The notes under the pieces are model-generated. The model did not search any database. It was not told the origin of the DNA and worked only from the letters and a program-made list of their open reading frames with translations. Positions 44,401 to 51,154 of a stretch of DNA of 64,000 nucleotides are shown piece after piece. Positions within the stretch are counted from its first letter, which is position 1. Each line of letters opens with the position of its first letter. This stretch comes from an uncultured Lachnospiraceae bacterium (lineage in GTDB: Bacteria; Bacillota; Clostridia; Lachnospirales; Lachnospiraceae): positions 62,001 to 126,000 of the forward strand of contig CAJTSB010000001.1 in assembly GCA_910578825.1 (NCBI GenBank), written 5' to 3'. The position numbers and the translations under genes are program-made.

Positions 44401-45688
44401 AGCAGGTATTACCATTACAGGTATTGGCAATTATACCGGAAGTATCCAGTCGCAGTTTAAGATTCTTGGACCGATGAATTTGGCGGATGTGGAAAAGATT
44501 CCGGTTCAGCCGTATACCGGCAGTCCGGCAACTCCAAAACCGGTTGTCACCTATGCAGGAAAATTACTGGAAGAGGGTACGGATTATACGCTGGAATATA
44601 AGGACAATGTAGCACAGGGAACTGCCTCGATTATTATTACCGGAATGGGCTGGTACACTGGAGAGAAGACCGTTAATTTCGATATTGCGAGAGATTTCTC
44701 CGAGGCGACGCTTATCAAGGGACTGGCAGCCGCATATACTTATACCGGAAAGGCTATTGCGCCGACTGTGCTCGTTGAGGAACATGGAACAATCCTGTCG
44801 AATGGTACGGATTATCGTGTAACTTACAGCAACAACGTTAATGTGGGACTGGCAACGGTTACAGTTACCGGAATCAATCGATACAGTGGAACGGCGTCGG
44901 CAACATTCCGGATTGTGGCTCAGAATATTGGAAGGGCAACACCGTCAAGGGTTGCAGACCAGATGTATGATGGCAAGAATAAGACGCCTTCCGTATCTGC
45001 TACGAGCGATGGAATTACGTTAAAGAGTGGAACTGATTATACGGTGGTTCACCTGAATAACAAGAATCCGGGTAAAGCCAGCGTTGTCCTCAAAGGAAGC
45101 GGTAACTATACCGGAACGCTGACAGTGAATTACAATATCATTGTGCCCAAGGTGACAGGCGTTAAAGTATCGTCATATACGTCTTCCAGCATTGTTTTCT
45201 CCTGGAAACGGAATAAAGTTGTCAGCGGCTATGAAATTTACAATTCCAAAAACAAACGAGTGGCGCGTGTGAATAAGAACAGTACGTTGAAAGCGACTGT
45301 TTCCAAGCTGAAAGCAGGCAGCACGGACACTTACCGTGTGAGAGCATATGTAAATCAGGGACAGTATTATTACAGTGATTTTGTGAGCATCAAAGCGGGT
45401 ACATCGACGAAGGCGCCAGGTATTTCAAGCCTGAAGTCCGCGAAATCAAAGCAGGTAACTGTGAAATGGAAGAAGATAAAGGGCGCGGGCAAGTATCAGG
45501 TATATCGCAGCACCAGCAAAAAAGGCAAGTATAAGAAGATTGCCACCACGAGCAAGACTACTTACACGGATAAGAAAGCAACCGGAGGCAAGACTTACTA
45601 TTATAAAGTACGTACGAGCAAAAAGGTTGGCGCCAAAACATACTACAGTAAGTATTCGTCAGTAAAATCCATCGCTGCCAAAAGGTAG
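38474..45688 (+). CDS. Giant secreted protein with about 24 Ig-like repeats and Fn3 C terminus
   Basis: A 2404-residue protein with a signal peptide (MYRDLTKRIVAVALSVCMIA, cleavage near VRAA). About 24 repeats of 80-95 residues follow the pattern YTG-x-P-x-V...L-x-GTDY...Y-x-NN...G-x-A-x-V-x-I-x-G-x-GNY-x-GT...F-x-I. One repeat near residue 1940 carries an acidic DTEDPGDTEDPDDTE insert in a loop. The last 200 residues are two fibronectin-III-like domains, Lys- and Tyr-rich. It has no sorting signal or catalytic motif. A long adhesin or surface stalk is the likely role. AGGAGGG precedes the ATG. The stop is 2 bases before the sortase frame, so the two are surely cotranscribed. Confidence 0.85.
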   Translation: MYRDLTKRIVAVALSVCMIAGMVDLSGLTVRAADAPWTIRTAEITVNNESSIVYNGQQQRPTVTVVDEDGNTLAQGTDYSLDYGTNINAGTNVGTVTVTNAKDTTGEDKRDKTFTIAPKNITGCQFSAIPLQEIASEGAPVKPSFTAEDTGVPSDKQQLRGTELQRDNDPVPAGYDYGYVYHNNTGATTAAQKAYVHIKGNGNYTGTHRIEFEISLLSADKLSFDCSTNAKGYRNGEPIEPPVTNVKYDGTALTIDAEYVVRYDDNCYAGTARVWVEGRGKYNGLKSEEKTFLIRKNISATAGYPEGMLIKAGDIPDQSYQGGQPVEVPGDQIVLYDPDYGMSKALVCGTDFEILSHSSNNTEEGEASVTIGGIGNYNGTRTLPFNIVAAHLDAGWVDTTAADCVYNGKDQFSKVEQAIVVKNGDVTYTKGTDYTVSRVPNDAGIAAGTHRVLVTPTGTGMLTGDPVTAEYKIKPKSLSDGNEISIQVTGYTNDIFDGQAKRPKVLVTYKPAGADAITLTEGQDYATNLEYSNNVNASTLTSKAHVRVLGINNFEGYTDWDWCTFEIKPISLTQQNTTISGFLDGAEYTYTGAAIEPPINVVHSSMGTLTKDKDYTVEYTNNVDVGGQAKVSIKGKGNYAGDFEKSFVITRRNLNDGVTVQAPTSVQFTGQKLLPAITVNYRNITLVENKDYRVTYGDADHNNIDVTGNVVDGVTAGPGFISVEGIGNYEGTVEKTFTIAPRNINSGTLSIKDTNHMPVYDFTNPSETADDHFYPYNGGEVKFGLEIKYTNAEAGMDTTLTVGKDFDLEFSRNTNIGTAQVTIRAKGNFTGSKPVSFTIKGDLSDYLKPEGYTAVTIGEEIYTSKPVIPTNVEVVFAGKALTSKDFEVTCENGDNTDAGIATATITGKGNYFGQATPVQFTIRPLNLETDSLPDNNYIINKIKESYTFCDTNWHLEPEPEITHNGTPLTNGSEYNVTYGDNNKAGEKGWMEIAGDGMNYEGKHRIEFDILPYDIGAGQEKGNIVVEGIEDVTLEDVVAGSDPNAEVKSGTVVMSNLQVSYTAVDDETKSTPTTVGTRYLEADEYSVFYENNKEIGIAKITITGKGNFGGTIEKTFRIRGDLTGTEMTVADTEYTPAGNTPEPTIVYTYPEGYNDGESVTLTPDQYTVTYEDNTDAFAKSGVKARAIVSPVMAEDGVTIAGDFVGTNGAEFTILQRDLSRTIETEGQEKDPSLAVSGLVEEGYEFTGSPIVPELMVTCDEIALNDPNNDYDISAANNTNVYTFAEAEHGGHGERLMPIVTVSAVKDADGNYNGNYKGEFSMEFKINPRLISADTVRTVLEIGPNPYDDDKVPEVDFTGEEIRFPLNPSDPEDTKNALSVTWKGQDQDTLLVEDEDYIITYENNVGIGEAKIVVTAKQEGNYTGFYERIFKIMASIEVVDQENPPIRYMTLDYDHNVPFGIVDVYPDLIFTDVSAGADKAKILVEGEDFEIIKTEADADPEKGYSKNNRNVASETAEEELRPTVVVRGIGCYRGVVKRFYTITPKDLSTDDGDITIKFIGARNDEEYENAYIYTGEAIEPKVEVYNHGELMEEGTDYTVAGYVNNTAISTEFQQAGVVIQAVEGGNYLNQKIFHFNIIRRPVDTMQVEITSDEQVFSRTPKTPEVAVYYMEDSERVTLTKGTDYDVEYVNNVNAATEFAGENAPAIIITGKGSYGGTLTKKFTIAPETMDESNDDFDITAAGAAYTGEPVTTTLTVKAKDGTVLEEGTDYQVGGYSDNVNAGIGYVAIRGINNYTGGRQVPFTIIAPDVSEDFRVAEIADQKYTGKAIEPEVSVSLAVGETEIPLLPDQYEVTYENNINAGTATAIVKGTGNFGGEKRVNFTITPKSIGTEEGIDAEMLLAAIEDQLYTGKGVTPDVALRYLSQAKREAEEPDDTEGSGDTEDPGDTEDPDDTETTDGLLVLNQDYTLAYTDNVSVGTAGITITGIGNYTGSIQSQFKILGPMNLADVEKIPVQPYTGSPATPKPVVTYAGKLLEEGTDYTLEYKDNVAQGTASIIITGMGWYTGEKTVNFDIARDFSEATLIKGLAAAYTYTGKAIAPTVLVEEHGTILSNGTDYRVTYSNNVNVGLATVTVTGINRYSGTASATFRIVAQNIGRATPSRVADQMYDGKNKTPSVSATSDGITLKSGTDYTVVHLNNKNPGKASVVLKGSGNYTGTLTVNYNIIVPKVTGVKVSSYTSSSIVFSWKRNKVVSGYEIYNSKNKRVARVNKNSTLKATVSKLKAGSTDTYRVRAYVNQGQYYYSDFVSIKAGTSTKAPGISSLKSAKSKQVTVKWKKIKGAGKYQVYRSTSKKGKYKKIATTSKTTYTDKKATGGKTYYYKVRTSKKVGAKTYYSKYSSVKSIAAKR

Positions 45689-45690
45689 CG

Positions 45691-46869
45691 ATGGGTGGAA
45701 AGGAAATTGATATCAATATGGATAAAATTTATTGTATTGGAAAATTCGAGTTCCACTCCGAAGCAGAGTATCGGGCAGCGCTGGACGATATAGAAAAAAT
45801 CAAATACATAACCAAAAAAATGGATATCAATGAACCGGGGGTTGCACAGAGGCTTTACACTTTAATCCGGGAGGAGAAAATTGTGTTCCGAAGCGTGATC
45901 GGGGACGATTATCTTCTCTATCTATCGGATATGGTGGTTGAGGATTACCGTGCAATCTCCCGGGATTCCCTGACGAAAAAAATAATAAACAGACTGCGCA
46001 ACGTTTCACCCAGGCAGGTTGTGGGTGTTGTATGTATGGCTGGCGCAGTGATCTGTTTTCTGATATTTCTTGGAAGTGAATATCAGGATCGGCGAAAGAC
46101 AAGAGAGTTAGAAAAAATCAAAAGTGAACAGGAAATTTCTGCAGCGTCGGACTGGCTCTCCGCTAAGATGATTGGCGTAATGGGTGAAGAGGAGAGCAGT
46201 GAAGAACCCGCTGTGGTGGCGCAGACGGAGACGGTAGAGAATGAGGTTTATGCTGCGGAGCCCATACAGGAGATAGGACCGCAGATTTTACCGGAATTTC
46301 AGGCATTATATGAACAGAATTCAGATATTGCCGGCTGGCTTAAAGTGGAAGGAACCAATATTGATTATCCCGTAATGCAGCCGGTGGCACAGAGCAGTGA
46401 TTTTTATTTGAATCATGACTTTGATGGAAAAGAAGACATCAATGGTTCCCTGTTTTTGGATTCCAGAAATGATTTGGAAGAGCCGAACGATAACATGATT
46501 ATCTACGGACACAATATGAAGTCCGGTATGATGTTCGGGGATTTGAAACAATATCTGGAACCGAAGTTCTGGAGGGAACACAGAAAGGTTACCTTTCATA
46601 CAATTTATGAGAAGGCCGAATATGAGATCGTAGCGGTGTGTCTGTCGAAAGTGGCAGAGGATGAAGTCGGAGAATTTAAATACTATGATTTCATTGACGC
46701 AGGCAACAAAAAAACGTTTCAGCGGTATGTGAAGAACATCAGGAAATTGAATATTATGGACGAGAAGGCAGAGCTCTCGTATGGAGATAAATTATTAACA
46801 CTTTCTACCTGTAATAGTTATACAGAAGATGGAAGATTGTTTTTGGTAGCGAAGAAATGCGAAAAATAA
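45691..46869 (+). CDS. srtB: Class B sortase with long cytoplasmic N terminus
   Basis: A 392-residue transpeptidase. An unusual cytoplasmic region of about 105 residues precedes one membrane helix (109-128); the catalytic domain (about 200-392) has H274 in IYGHNMKSGMMFGDL, C374 in TLSTC and R382 in EDGRLFLVAKK. Class B enzymes in clostridia can recognise (S/P)PxTG-type motifs. The downstream protein ends with TPKTG, a probable substrate. ATG 45691 has AAAAGG 5 bases upstream; ATG 45718 is an alternative. Confidence 0.92.
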   Translation: MGGKEIDINMDKIYCIGKFEFHSEAEYRAALDDIEKIKYITKKMDINEPGVAQRLYTLIREEKIVFRSVIGDDYLLYLSDMVVEDYRAISRDSLTKKIINRLRNVSPRQVVGVVCMAGAVICFLIFLGSEYQDRRKTRELEKIKSEQEISAASDWLSAKMIGVMGEEESSEEPAVVAQTETVENEVYAAEPIQEIGPQILPEFQALYEQNSDIAGWLKVEGTNIDYPVMQPVAQSSDFYLNHDFDGKEDINGSLFLDSRNDLEEPNDNMIIYGHNMKSGMMFGDLKQYLEPKFWREHRKVTFHTIYEKAEYEIVAVCLSKVAEDEVGEFKYYDFIDAGNKKTFQRYVKNIRKLNIMDEKAELSYGDKLLTLSTCNSYTEDGRLFLVAKKCEK

Positions 46870-46894
46870 CCGGGAAGGTAAGGAGGACAAAAAG

Positions 46895-48430
46895 ATGAAA
46901 AAAATAGTTAGCTGGTGTTTGAATGCAGTGCTGATTACGGCGCTCAGCCTGGCGATGTGTCCGGTCATGGAAACAATGGCGGAAGAAGATGTCAGCGTAT
47001 TTGTTATGGAAGGTTCCGTGATTACAGGTTATAATGGAGCGGGAGGAGATATTACACTTCCGGCAACAGCAACGGGAGTTGCAGATTATGCGTTTGCCGG
47101 GAATGGAAATATATCAAGCGTGGTGATTCCGGCGAATATTACCAGCGTAGGTTCCTATGCGTTCTCAGGATGCAGCGGATTAACCAGCGCGGTGTTTGGT
47201 GGCAGCGCAAGTCTTGGCAGCGGTGTATTTTACGGTTGTTCCAGTCTTGGCTATGCAGAGCTTCCGGGTGGATTGTCTGCCATTCCGGAGGAAATGTTTG
47301 ACGGATGTTCCAGCCTTGGTTCCGTAGGTATTCCGGAGGGAGTTTCTTCCATTGGCGCAAGAGCGTTCAGCGGATGCGGAAGTCTTGGCGGCATAACGAT
47401 TCCTTCCAGTGTATCAGAGATTGGCAGCAGTGCGTTTAATAATTGTGTAGGATTGTCATCCATAACCATTCCTGACTCCGTAAGTTCTATGGGCAGCGGC
47501 GTGTTGTCCGGATGCAGCGGTCTCGGATCCGTAACGCTTTCCGGCGGAATGTCCAGCATACCGGAACTTACTCTTTATGGATGCAGTGGTCTTGGCAGTA
47601 TTAGTATTCCGGGTTCTGTGGGAAGTATCGGCTCCCAGGCTTTTGGCAACTGTGCCGGAGTTGCAAGTATTACAATTCCTGCAGCAACTTCTTCGATTGA
47701 TTTCAGCGCTTTTGATGGATGCAGCAATTTAACGGAGGTTGCAGTAGAGAGCGGAAATGGCAGTTACAGCTCCTACGACGGCGCGGTATATAACAGCGGT
47801 CTTTCTCAGCTTTTGTATTGCCCGGTAGGCAAGTCCAGTCTGGAACTTCCGAGCGGCATGACAACGATTAGTTCCTCTGCATTTGCAGATTGTCCGTATG
47901 TATACAGCCTGAAGATACCGGCGTCCGTAACAACCATTGAGGCGGATGCATTTGCAGGAAGCGGTATAGGCACGGTAACCATCCCCAAGAGCGTTACCTC
48001 TATTGGTACGCAGTCTTCCTGGAATCCGGATGTAATTTATGGTTACAGCGGTTCTGCGGCAGAGTCTTTCGCCAATGAGAACGGATATATTTTTGAGTCG
48101 ATTGGTGGGAGTAAAAACGATGATGACGATGATGACGATGACGATGATGACGACGGCAAAAAAGACAAAGATGACAAGAAAGATAAAAATAATACCGGCA
48201 GCAATACGAGCAAAAATAATACGACCGGTACAACTGGTACAACAGGCAGCAGAACTACGGTAGCGCGTGCCGGAAGTTCAGCGTCAAAGAATATGGGAAC
48301 GGCACAGGTATCAAGCGGAACGCCGAAAACAGGTATTGATTTTGATGCCAGATATATGCTTTGTGCAGGATTCTTCCTTGCAGGCGCCTGCCTGGTGATA
48401 ACCAGAAAGAAAAAGAATGTGAAAGCATGA
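46895..48430 (+). CDS. BspA-type leucine-rich repeat surface protein with TPKTG sorting signal
   Basis: A 511-residue protein: signal peptide, about thirteen LRR_5/BspA-like repeats (for example SGCSGLGSVTLSGGMSSIPE) to about residue 400, then an Asp run (13 D), a Lys/Asn/Thr-rich wall spacer, and a sorting signal TPKTG (476-480) followed by a hydrophobic helix and RKKK. The Gly/Ser content of the repeats is high. It is the apparent substrate of the sortase 25 bases upstream. BspA repeats often mediate binding to host or bacterial surfaces. AAGGAGG precedes the ATG; a terminator follows. Confidence 0.88.
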   Translation: MKKIVSWCLNAVLITALSLAMCPVMETMAEEDVSVFVMEGSVITGYNGAGGDITLPATATGVADYAFAGNGNISSVVIPANITSVGSYAFSGCSGLTSAVFGGSASLGSGVFYGCSSLGYAELPGGLSAIPEEMFDGCSSLGSVGIPEGVSSIGARAFSGCGSLGGITIPSSVSEIGSSAFNNCVGLSSITIPDSVSSMGSGVLSGCSGLGSVTLSGGMSSIPELTLYGCSGLGSISIPGSVGSIGSQAFGNCAGVASITIPAATSSIDFSAFDGCSNLTEVAVESGNGSYSSYDGAVYNSGLSQLLYCPVGKSSLELPSGMTTISSSAFADCPYVYSLKIPASVTTIEADAFAGSGIGTVTIPKSVTSIGTQSSWNPDVIYGYSGSAAESFANENGYIFESIGGSKNDDDDDDDDDDDDGKKDKDDKKDKNNTGSNTSKNNTTGTTGTTGSRTTVARAGSSASKNMGTAQVSSGTPKTGIDFDARYMLCAGFFLAGACLVITRKKKNVKA

Positions 48431-48448
48431 AAATAATATAAAACGAAG

Positions 48449-48475
48449 GAGGCTGTGCTATGCACAGCCTCTTTT
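48449..48475 (+). terminator. Terminator after the leucine-rich protein
   Basis: GAGGCTGTGC (48449-48458), loop TAT, GCACAGCCTC (48462-48471), then TTTT. It isolates the surface cassette from the flagellar operon. Confidence 0.9.
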
Positions 48476-48517
48476 CTGGTCTTATATGCTTTGTTTTATG
48501 AACTTTGCACAAACTTC

Positions 48518-48544
48518 TAAAGTTTCCAATGAAAACACCGATAA
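48518..48544 (+). promoter_or_regulatory. Sigma-D promoter of the flgM operon
   Basis: TAAA (48518-48521), exactly 15 bases, ACCGATAA (48537-48544): 11 of 12 consensus positions. Confidence 0.9.
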
Positions 48545-48609
48545 ATTAATCAGATAAAGTACAAAATATAGCAATAACAAAGAATAAATTACAGAAGGGA
48601 GAGGTTTGA

Positions 48610-48885
48610 ATGCGTATAGAGGCTTACAATCAGGTTACTCAAATTTATAACAGCAGCCGTGCATCGATGACGAAGAGTACGGACAGTGTTAAGAAACGGG
48701 ACGAAGTTCAGATTTCCCGTACAGGCCGCGATTACCAGGTGGCAAAACAGGCCGTGGCAGCTGCCCCTGATATCAGGGAAGACAGAGTAATTCAGGTAAA
48801 AGGGCGTATGGCATCCGGAAACTACAAGGTTGACAACGGAGATTTTGCAGCGAAATTGCTTGAGAAATACGAAGCATACTGCTAG
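48610..48885 (+). CDS. flgM: Anti-sigma-28 factor FlgM
   Basis: A 91-residue FlgM family protein (MRIEAYNQVTQIYNSSRAS; KRDEVQISRTGRDYQVAKQAV; C-terminal MASGNYKVDNGDFAAKLLEKY). It binds and silences sigma-D until the hook is complete. AAGGGAGAGG precedes the ATG. Placing flgM behind a sigma-D promoter makes a negative feedback loop. It heads the operon flgM-flgN-flgK-flgK-flgL-fliW-csrA. Confidence 0.92.
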   Translation: MRIEAYNQVTQIYNSSRASMTKSTDSVKKRDEVQISRTGRDYQVAKQAVAAAPDIREDRVIQVKGRMASGNYKVDNGDFAAKLLEKYEAYC

Positions 48886-48900
48886 AAATGAGGTTTTTGC

Positions 48901-49413
48901 GTGGCAAGCTTAATGGAAGATTTCATGAGTATATTGGAAGAAGAAAATGGGGAATATCAACGTCTGACAGAACTGTCGCATGAGAAACGGCAGATTATTA
49001 TAGACGGTGATATTCCTGCTCTTGAGGCAATTACAGACCGGGAGCAGGAGGTTACAAGCCGTCTGGTTAATTTGGAAAATAAAAGAAATGAAGTTGTAGG
49101 TGACATGTCTATCGTACTTAGTAAGAAGCCGGAAGAACTGACGATTACTAATATGATAGCATTTTTAAATAAACAGCCCGAGGAGCAGAGCAGGCTTGCA
49201 GACCTGAGGGATAGGCTCCGGAAGACGCTGGAGGAGATGGCGGATATTAACAAGCAGAATGAGATACTCTTACAGCAGTCGATGGAAATGGTGGAATTTG
49301 ATTTGACGCTGTTTCGCAGTATGCGGCAGGCGCCTACCACAGCCAATTATGACAAACGGGCGAATAATACGGGAGATTTGTTAGGAAACGGCGGATTTGA
49401 CGCCAAACAGTAA
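48901..49413 (+). CDS. flgN: Flagellar export chaperone FlgN
   Basis: A 170-residue helical, coiled-coil protein (LMEDFMSILEEENGEYQRLTELSHEKRQIIIDGDIPALEAIT) matching the FlgN family, which escorts FlgK and FlgL to the export apparatus. The start is GTG 48901, 7 bases after GAGG; ATG 48913 is possible. Its place between flgM and flgK is typical. Confidence 0.9.
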   Translation: MASLMEDFMSILEEENGEYQRLTELSHEKRQIIIDGDIPALEAITDREQEVTSRLVNLENKRNEVVGDMSIVLSKKPEELTITNMIAFLNKQPEEQSRLADLRDRLRKTLEEMADINKQNEILLQQSMEMVEFDLTLFRSMRQAPTTANYDKRANNTGDLLGNGGFDAKQ

Positions 49414-49424
49414 AGGAGACGGAT

Positions 49425-51125
49425 ATGGCAAATGGAATGGGTAGTCTGTATATTGGAGCATCCGGTTTACAGAACAGTCAGAATGCATTAAATACCACGG
49501 CAAATAACCTTGCCAATGTGGATACTAAGGGATATGTAAGACAACAGGTGCTGTTTGAGGACAGGGAATATGTAACGTTCGACCGCAAGGCGGCAATCAG
49601 TGACCAGCAGGCGGGACTTGGCGTAAATATTGCCGATGTGGTACATACCAGAAATGTCTTTTTGGATCAATATTACCGCACAGAGAACGGCAGGCAGTCT
49701 TTTTACGAGGCCTGTGCGGAGTCTTCGCGGGAAGTTGAAAAATTGTTTCAGGAGTTAGAAGGAGAAGAGTTCCATACATCGCTTCAGCAGTTCTGGGAAT
49801 CCTTTGCAGAGTTTGTAAAAGGTCCGGAGAATGGAGAGTATCAGGCTCTGATTGTCCAGAAAGCAACCTTGTTTGTGGATCGGGCGCAGAAAATGCAAAA
49901 AGAGATGTATGATTATCAGAAAAATCTCAATTATAAGATTAATAATGATATAAAGAGAATCAACGAACTGGGCAAAAAAATACGGGATTTGAATCAGGAA
50001 ATTCTCAGAATTGAATCCGGCGGCGTAGAGACGGCGATGACCCTGCGCGACGAGCGCGACAATGCCCTGGATGAATTATCCGGACTTGCAAAAGTAGACT
50101 TCAAAGAACGGGCAGACGGAACAGTAAGGGTGAAACTGGAGAATGTAGAGTTTGTTGATGAGATTCATGTATATGAGGTACAGGGATATACAGATCTTAC
50201 GACCGGATTTGTAACGCCGTATTGGCCGCAGTTGTCGGATGTCGGCAGAGGTCAGTATACGTATATGTTTGATTATAAGAGCGGTGATATCTCCGCGGAA
50301 CTGAATACGGATATTGGATCGCTGAAGGGACTGGTTATTTCCAGAGGTGATAAACCGGCAGATTACCGGGATATTACCGGAGTGGATCAGCAGATATATG
50401 AGGATACGACAGGAATGTCTGTGGTTATGACGGCTCAGGCGGAACTTGACCAGCTTATTCATGAGGTTGTAACGGCAATCAATGATATCTTCAGTCCATT
50501 AACAACTAAGAGTTTCACTGCATTGGATGGAACGCGCTACAATAATGTTAAGGTCTGGGATGAAGAGAACGGCTGTCTGGGAACCGATGGAGAGAAACCG
50601 GGACGCGAGCTTTTTACCAGAAGAGGATGCGAGCGTTACAACAAGGTGACGGCACAGGATGGAACCGTATATTATGTATACAACGAGGAAGACCTTACCG
50701 ATACGTCGAAGATGTATACCACAAAGGGAATTGAAGTAAATGAATATTTACTGAAACAGGAAAATGGACTTCCGCATCTGAAAAAAGACGGCGAACCGGC
50801 ACAGGCCATGGCACAGGCTTTGGTAGCGCTCTGGGATGAGAAGAGACAGAGCATTAATCCCAGCAATAGAGATTTGTGTACTTTTAAAGAGTATTACCGG
50901 AGAATGATACAGGACGTTGGAACGACCGGTAATGTGTATGAAGGATTGGCAACGGGATTATCTGCTGAGGTAGAAAGCATTGATAACAGCAGACAGCAGG
51001 TGTTCGGCGTTTCCTCAGACGAAGAATTACAGAACATGATTAAATACCAGAACGCCTACAATGCAGCCAGCAGGTTCATCAATGTAATTTCCGAGATGCT
51101 GGAGCATATCGTAACCCGGCTGTAG
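49425..51125 (+). CDS. flgK: Flagellar hook-associated protein 1 (FlgK), first copy
   Basis: A 566-residue FlgK. The N-terminal rod/hook motif is GASGLQNSQNALNTTANNLANVDTKGYVRQQ, and the C terminus is a D0 helix (NMIKYQNAYNAASRFINVISEMLEHIV). It forms the hook-filament junction. AGGAGAC precedes the ATG. A second, divergent FlgK follows directly; the two share the terminal helices but differ through the centre. Confidence 0.93.
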   Translation: MANGMGSLYIGASGLQNSQNALNTTANNLANVDTKGYVRQQVLFEDREYVTFDRKAAISDQQAGLGVNIADVVHTRNVFLDQYYRTENGRQSFYEACAESSREVEKLFQELEGEEFHTSLQQFWESFAEFVKGPENGEYQALIVQKATLFVDRAQKMQKEMYDYQKNLNYKINNDIKRINELGKKIRDLNQEILRIESGGVETAMTLRDERDNALDELSGLAKVDFKERADGTVRVKLENVEFVDEIHVYEVQGYTDLTTGFVTPYWPQLSDVGRGQYTYMFDYKSGDISAELNTDIGSLKGLVISRGDKPADYRDITGVDQQIYEDTTGMSVVMTAQAELDQLIHEVVTAINDIFSPLTTKSFTALDGTRYNNVKVWDEENGCLGTDGEKPGRELFTRRGCERYNKVTAQDGTVYYVYNEEDLTDTSKMYTTKGIEVNEYLLKQENGLPHLKKDGEPAQAMAQALVALWDEKRQSINPSNRDLCTFKEYYRRMIQDVGTTGNVYEGLATGLSAEVESIDNSRQQVFGVSSDEELQNMIKYQNAYNAASRFINVISEMLEHIVTRL

Positions 51126-51154
51126 GACATATGTGATATATCAGGAGGTAGAAG

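Noticed and set aside
48109..48145. Simple-sequence GATGAC run as a tandem repeat or CRISPR-like array
   Set aside because: It encodes the Asp run of the wall spacer in the leucine-rich protein; there are no spacers between units.
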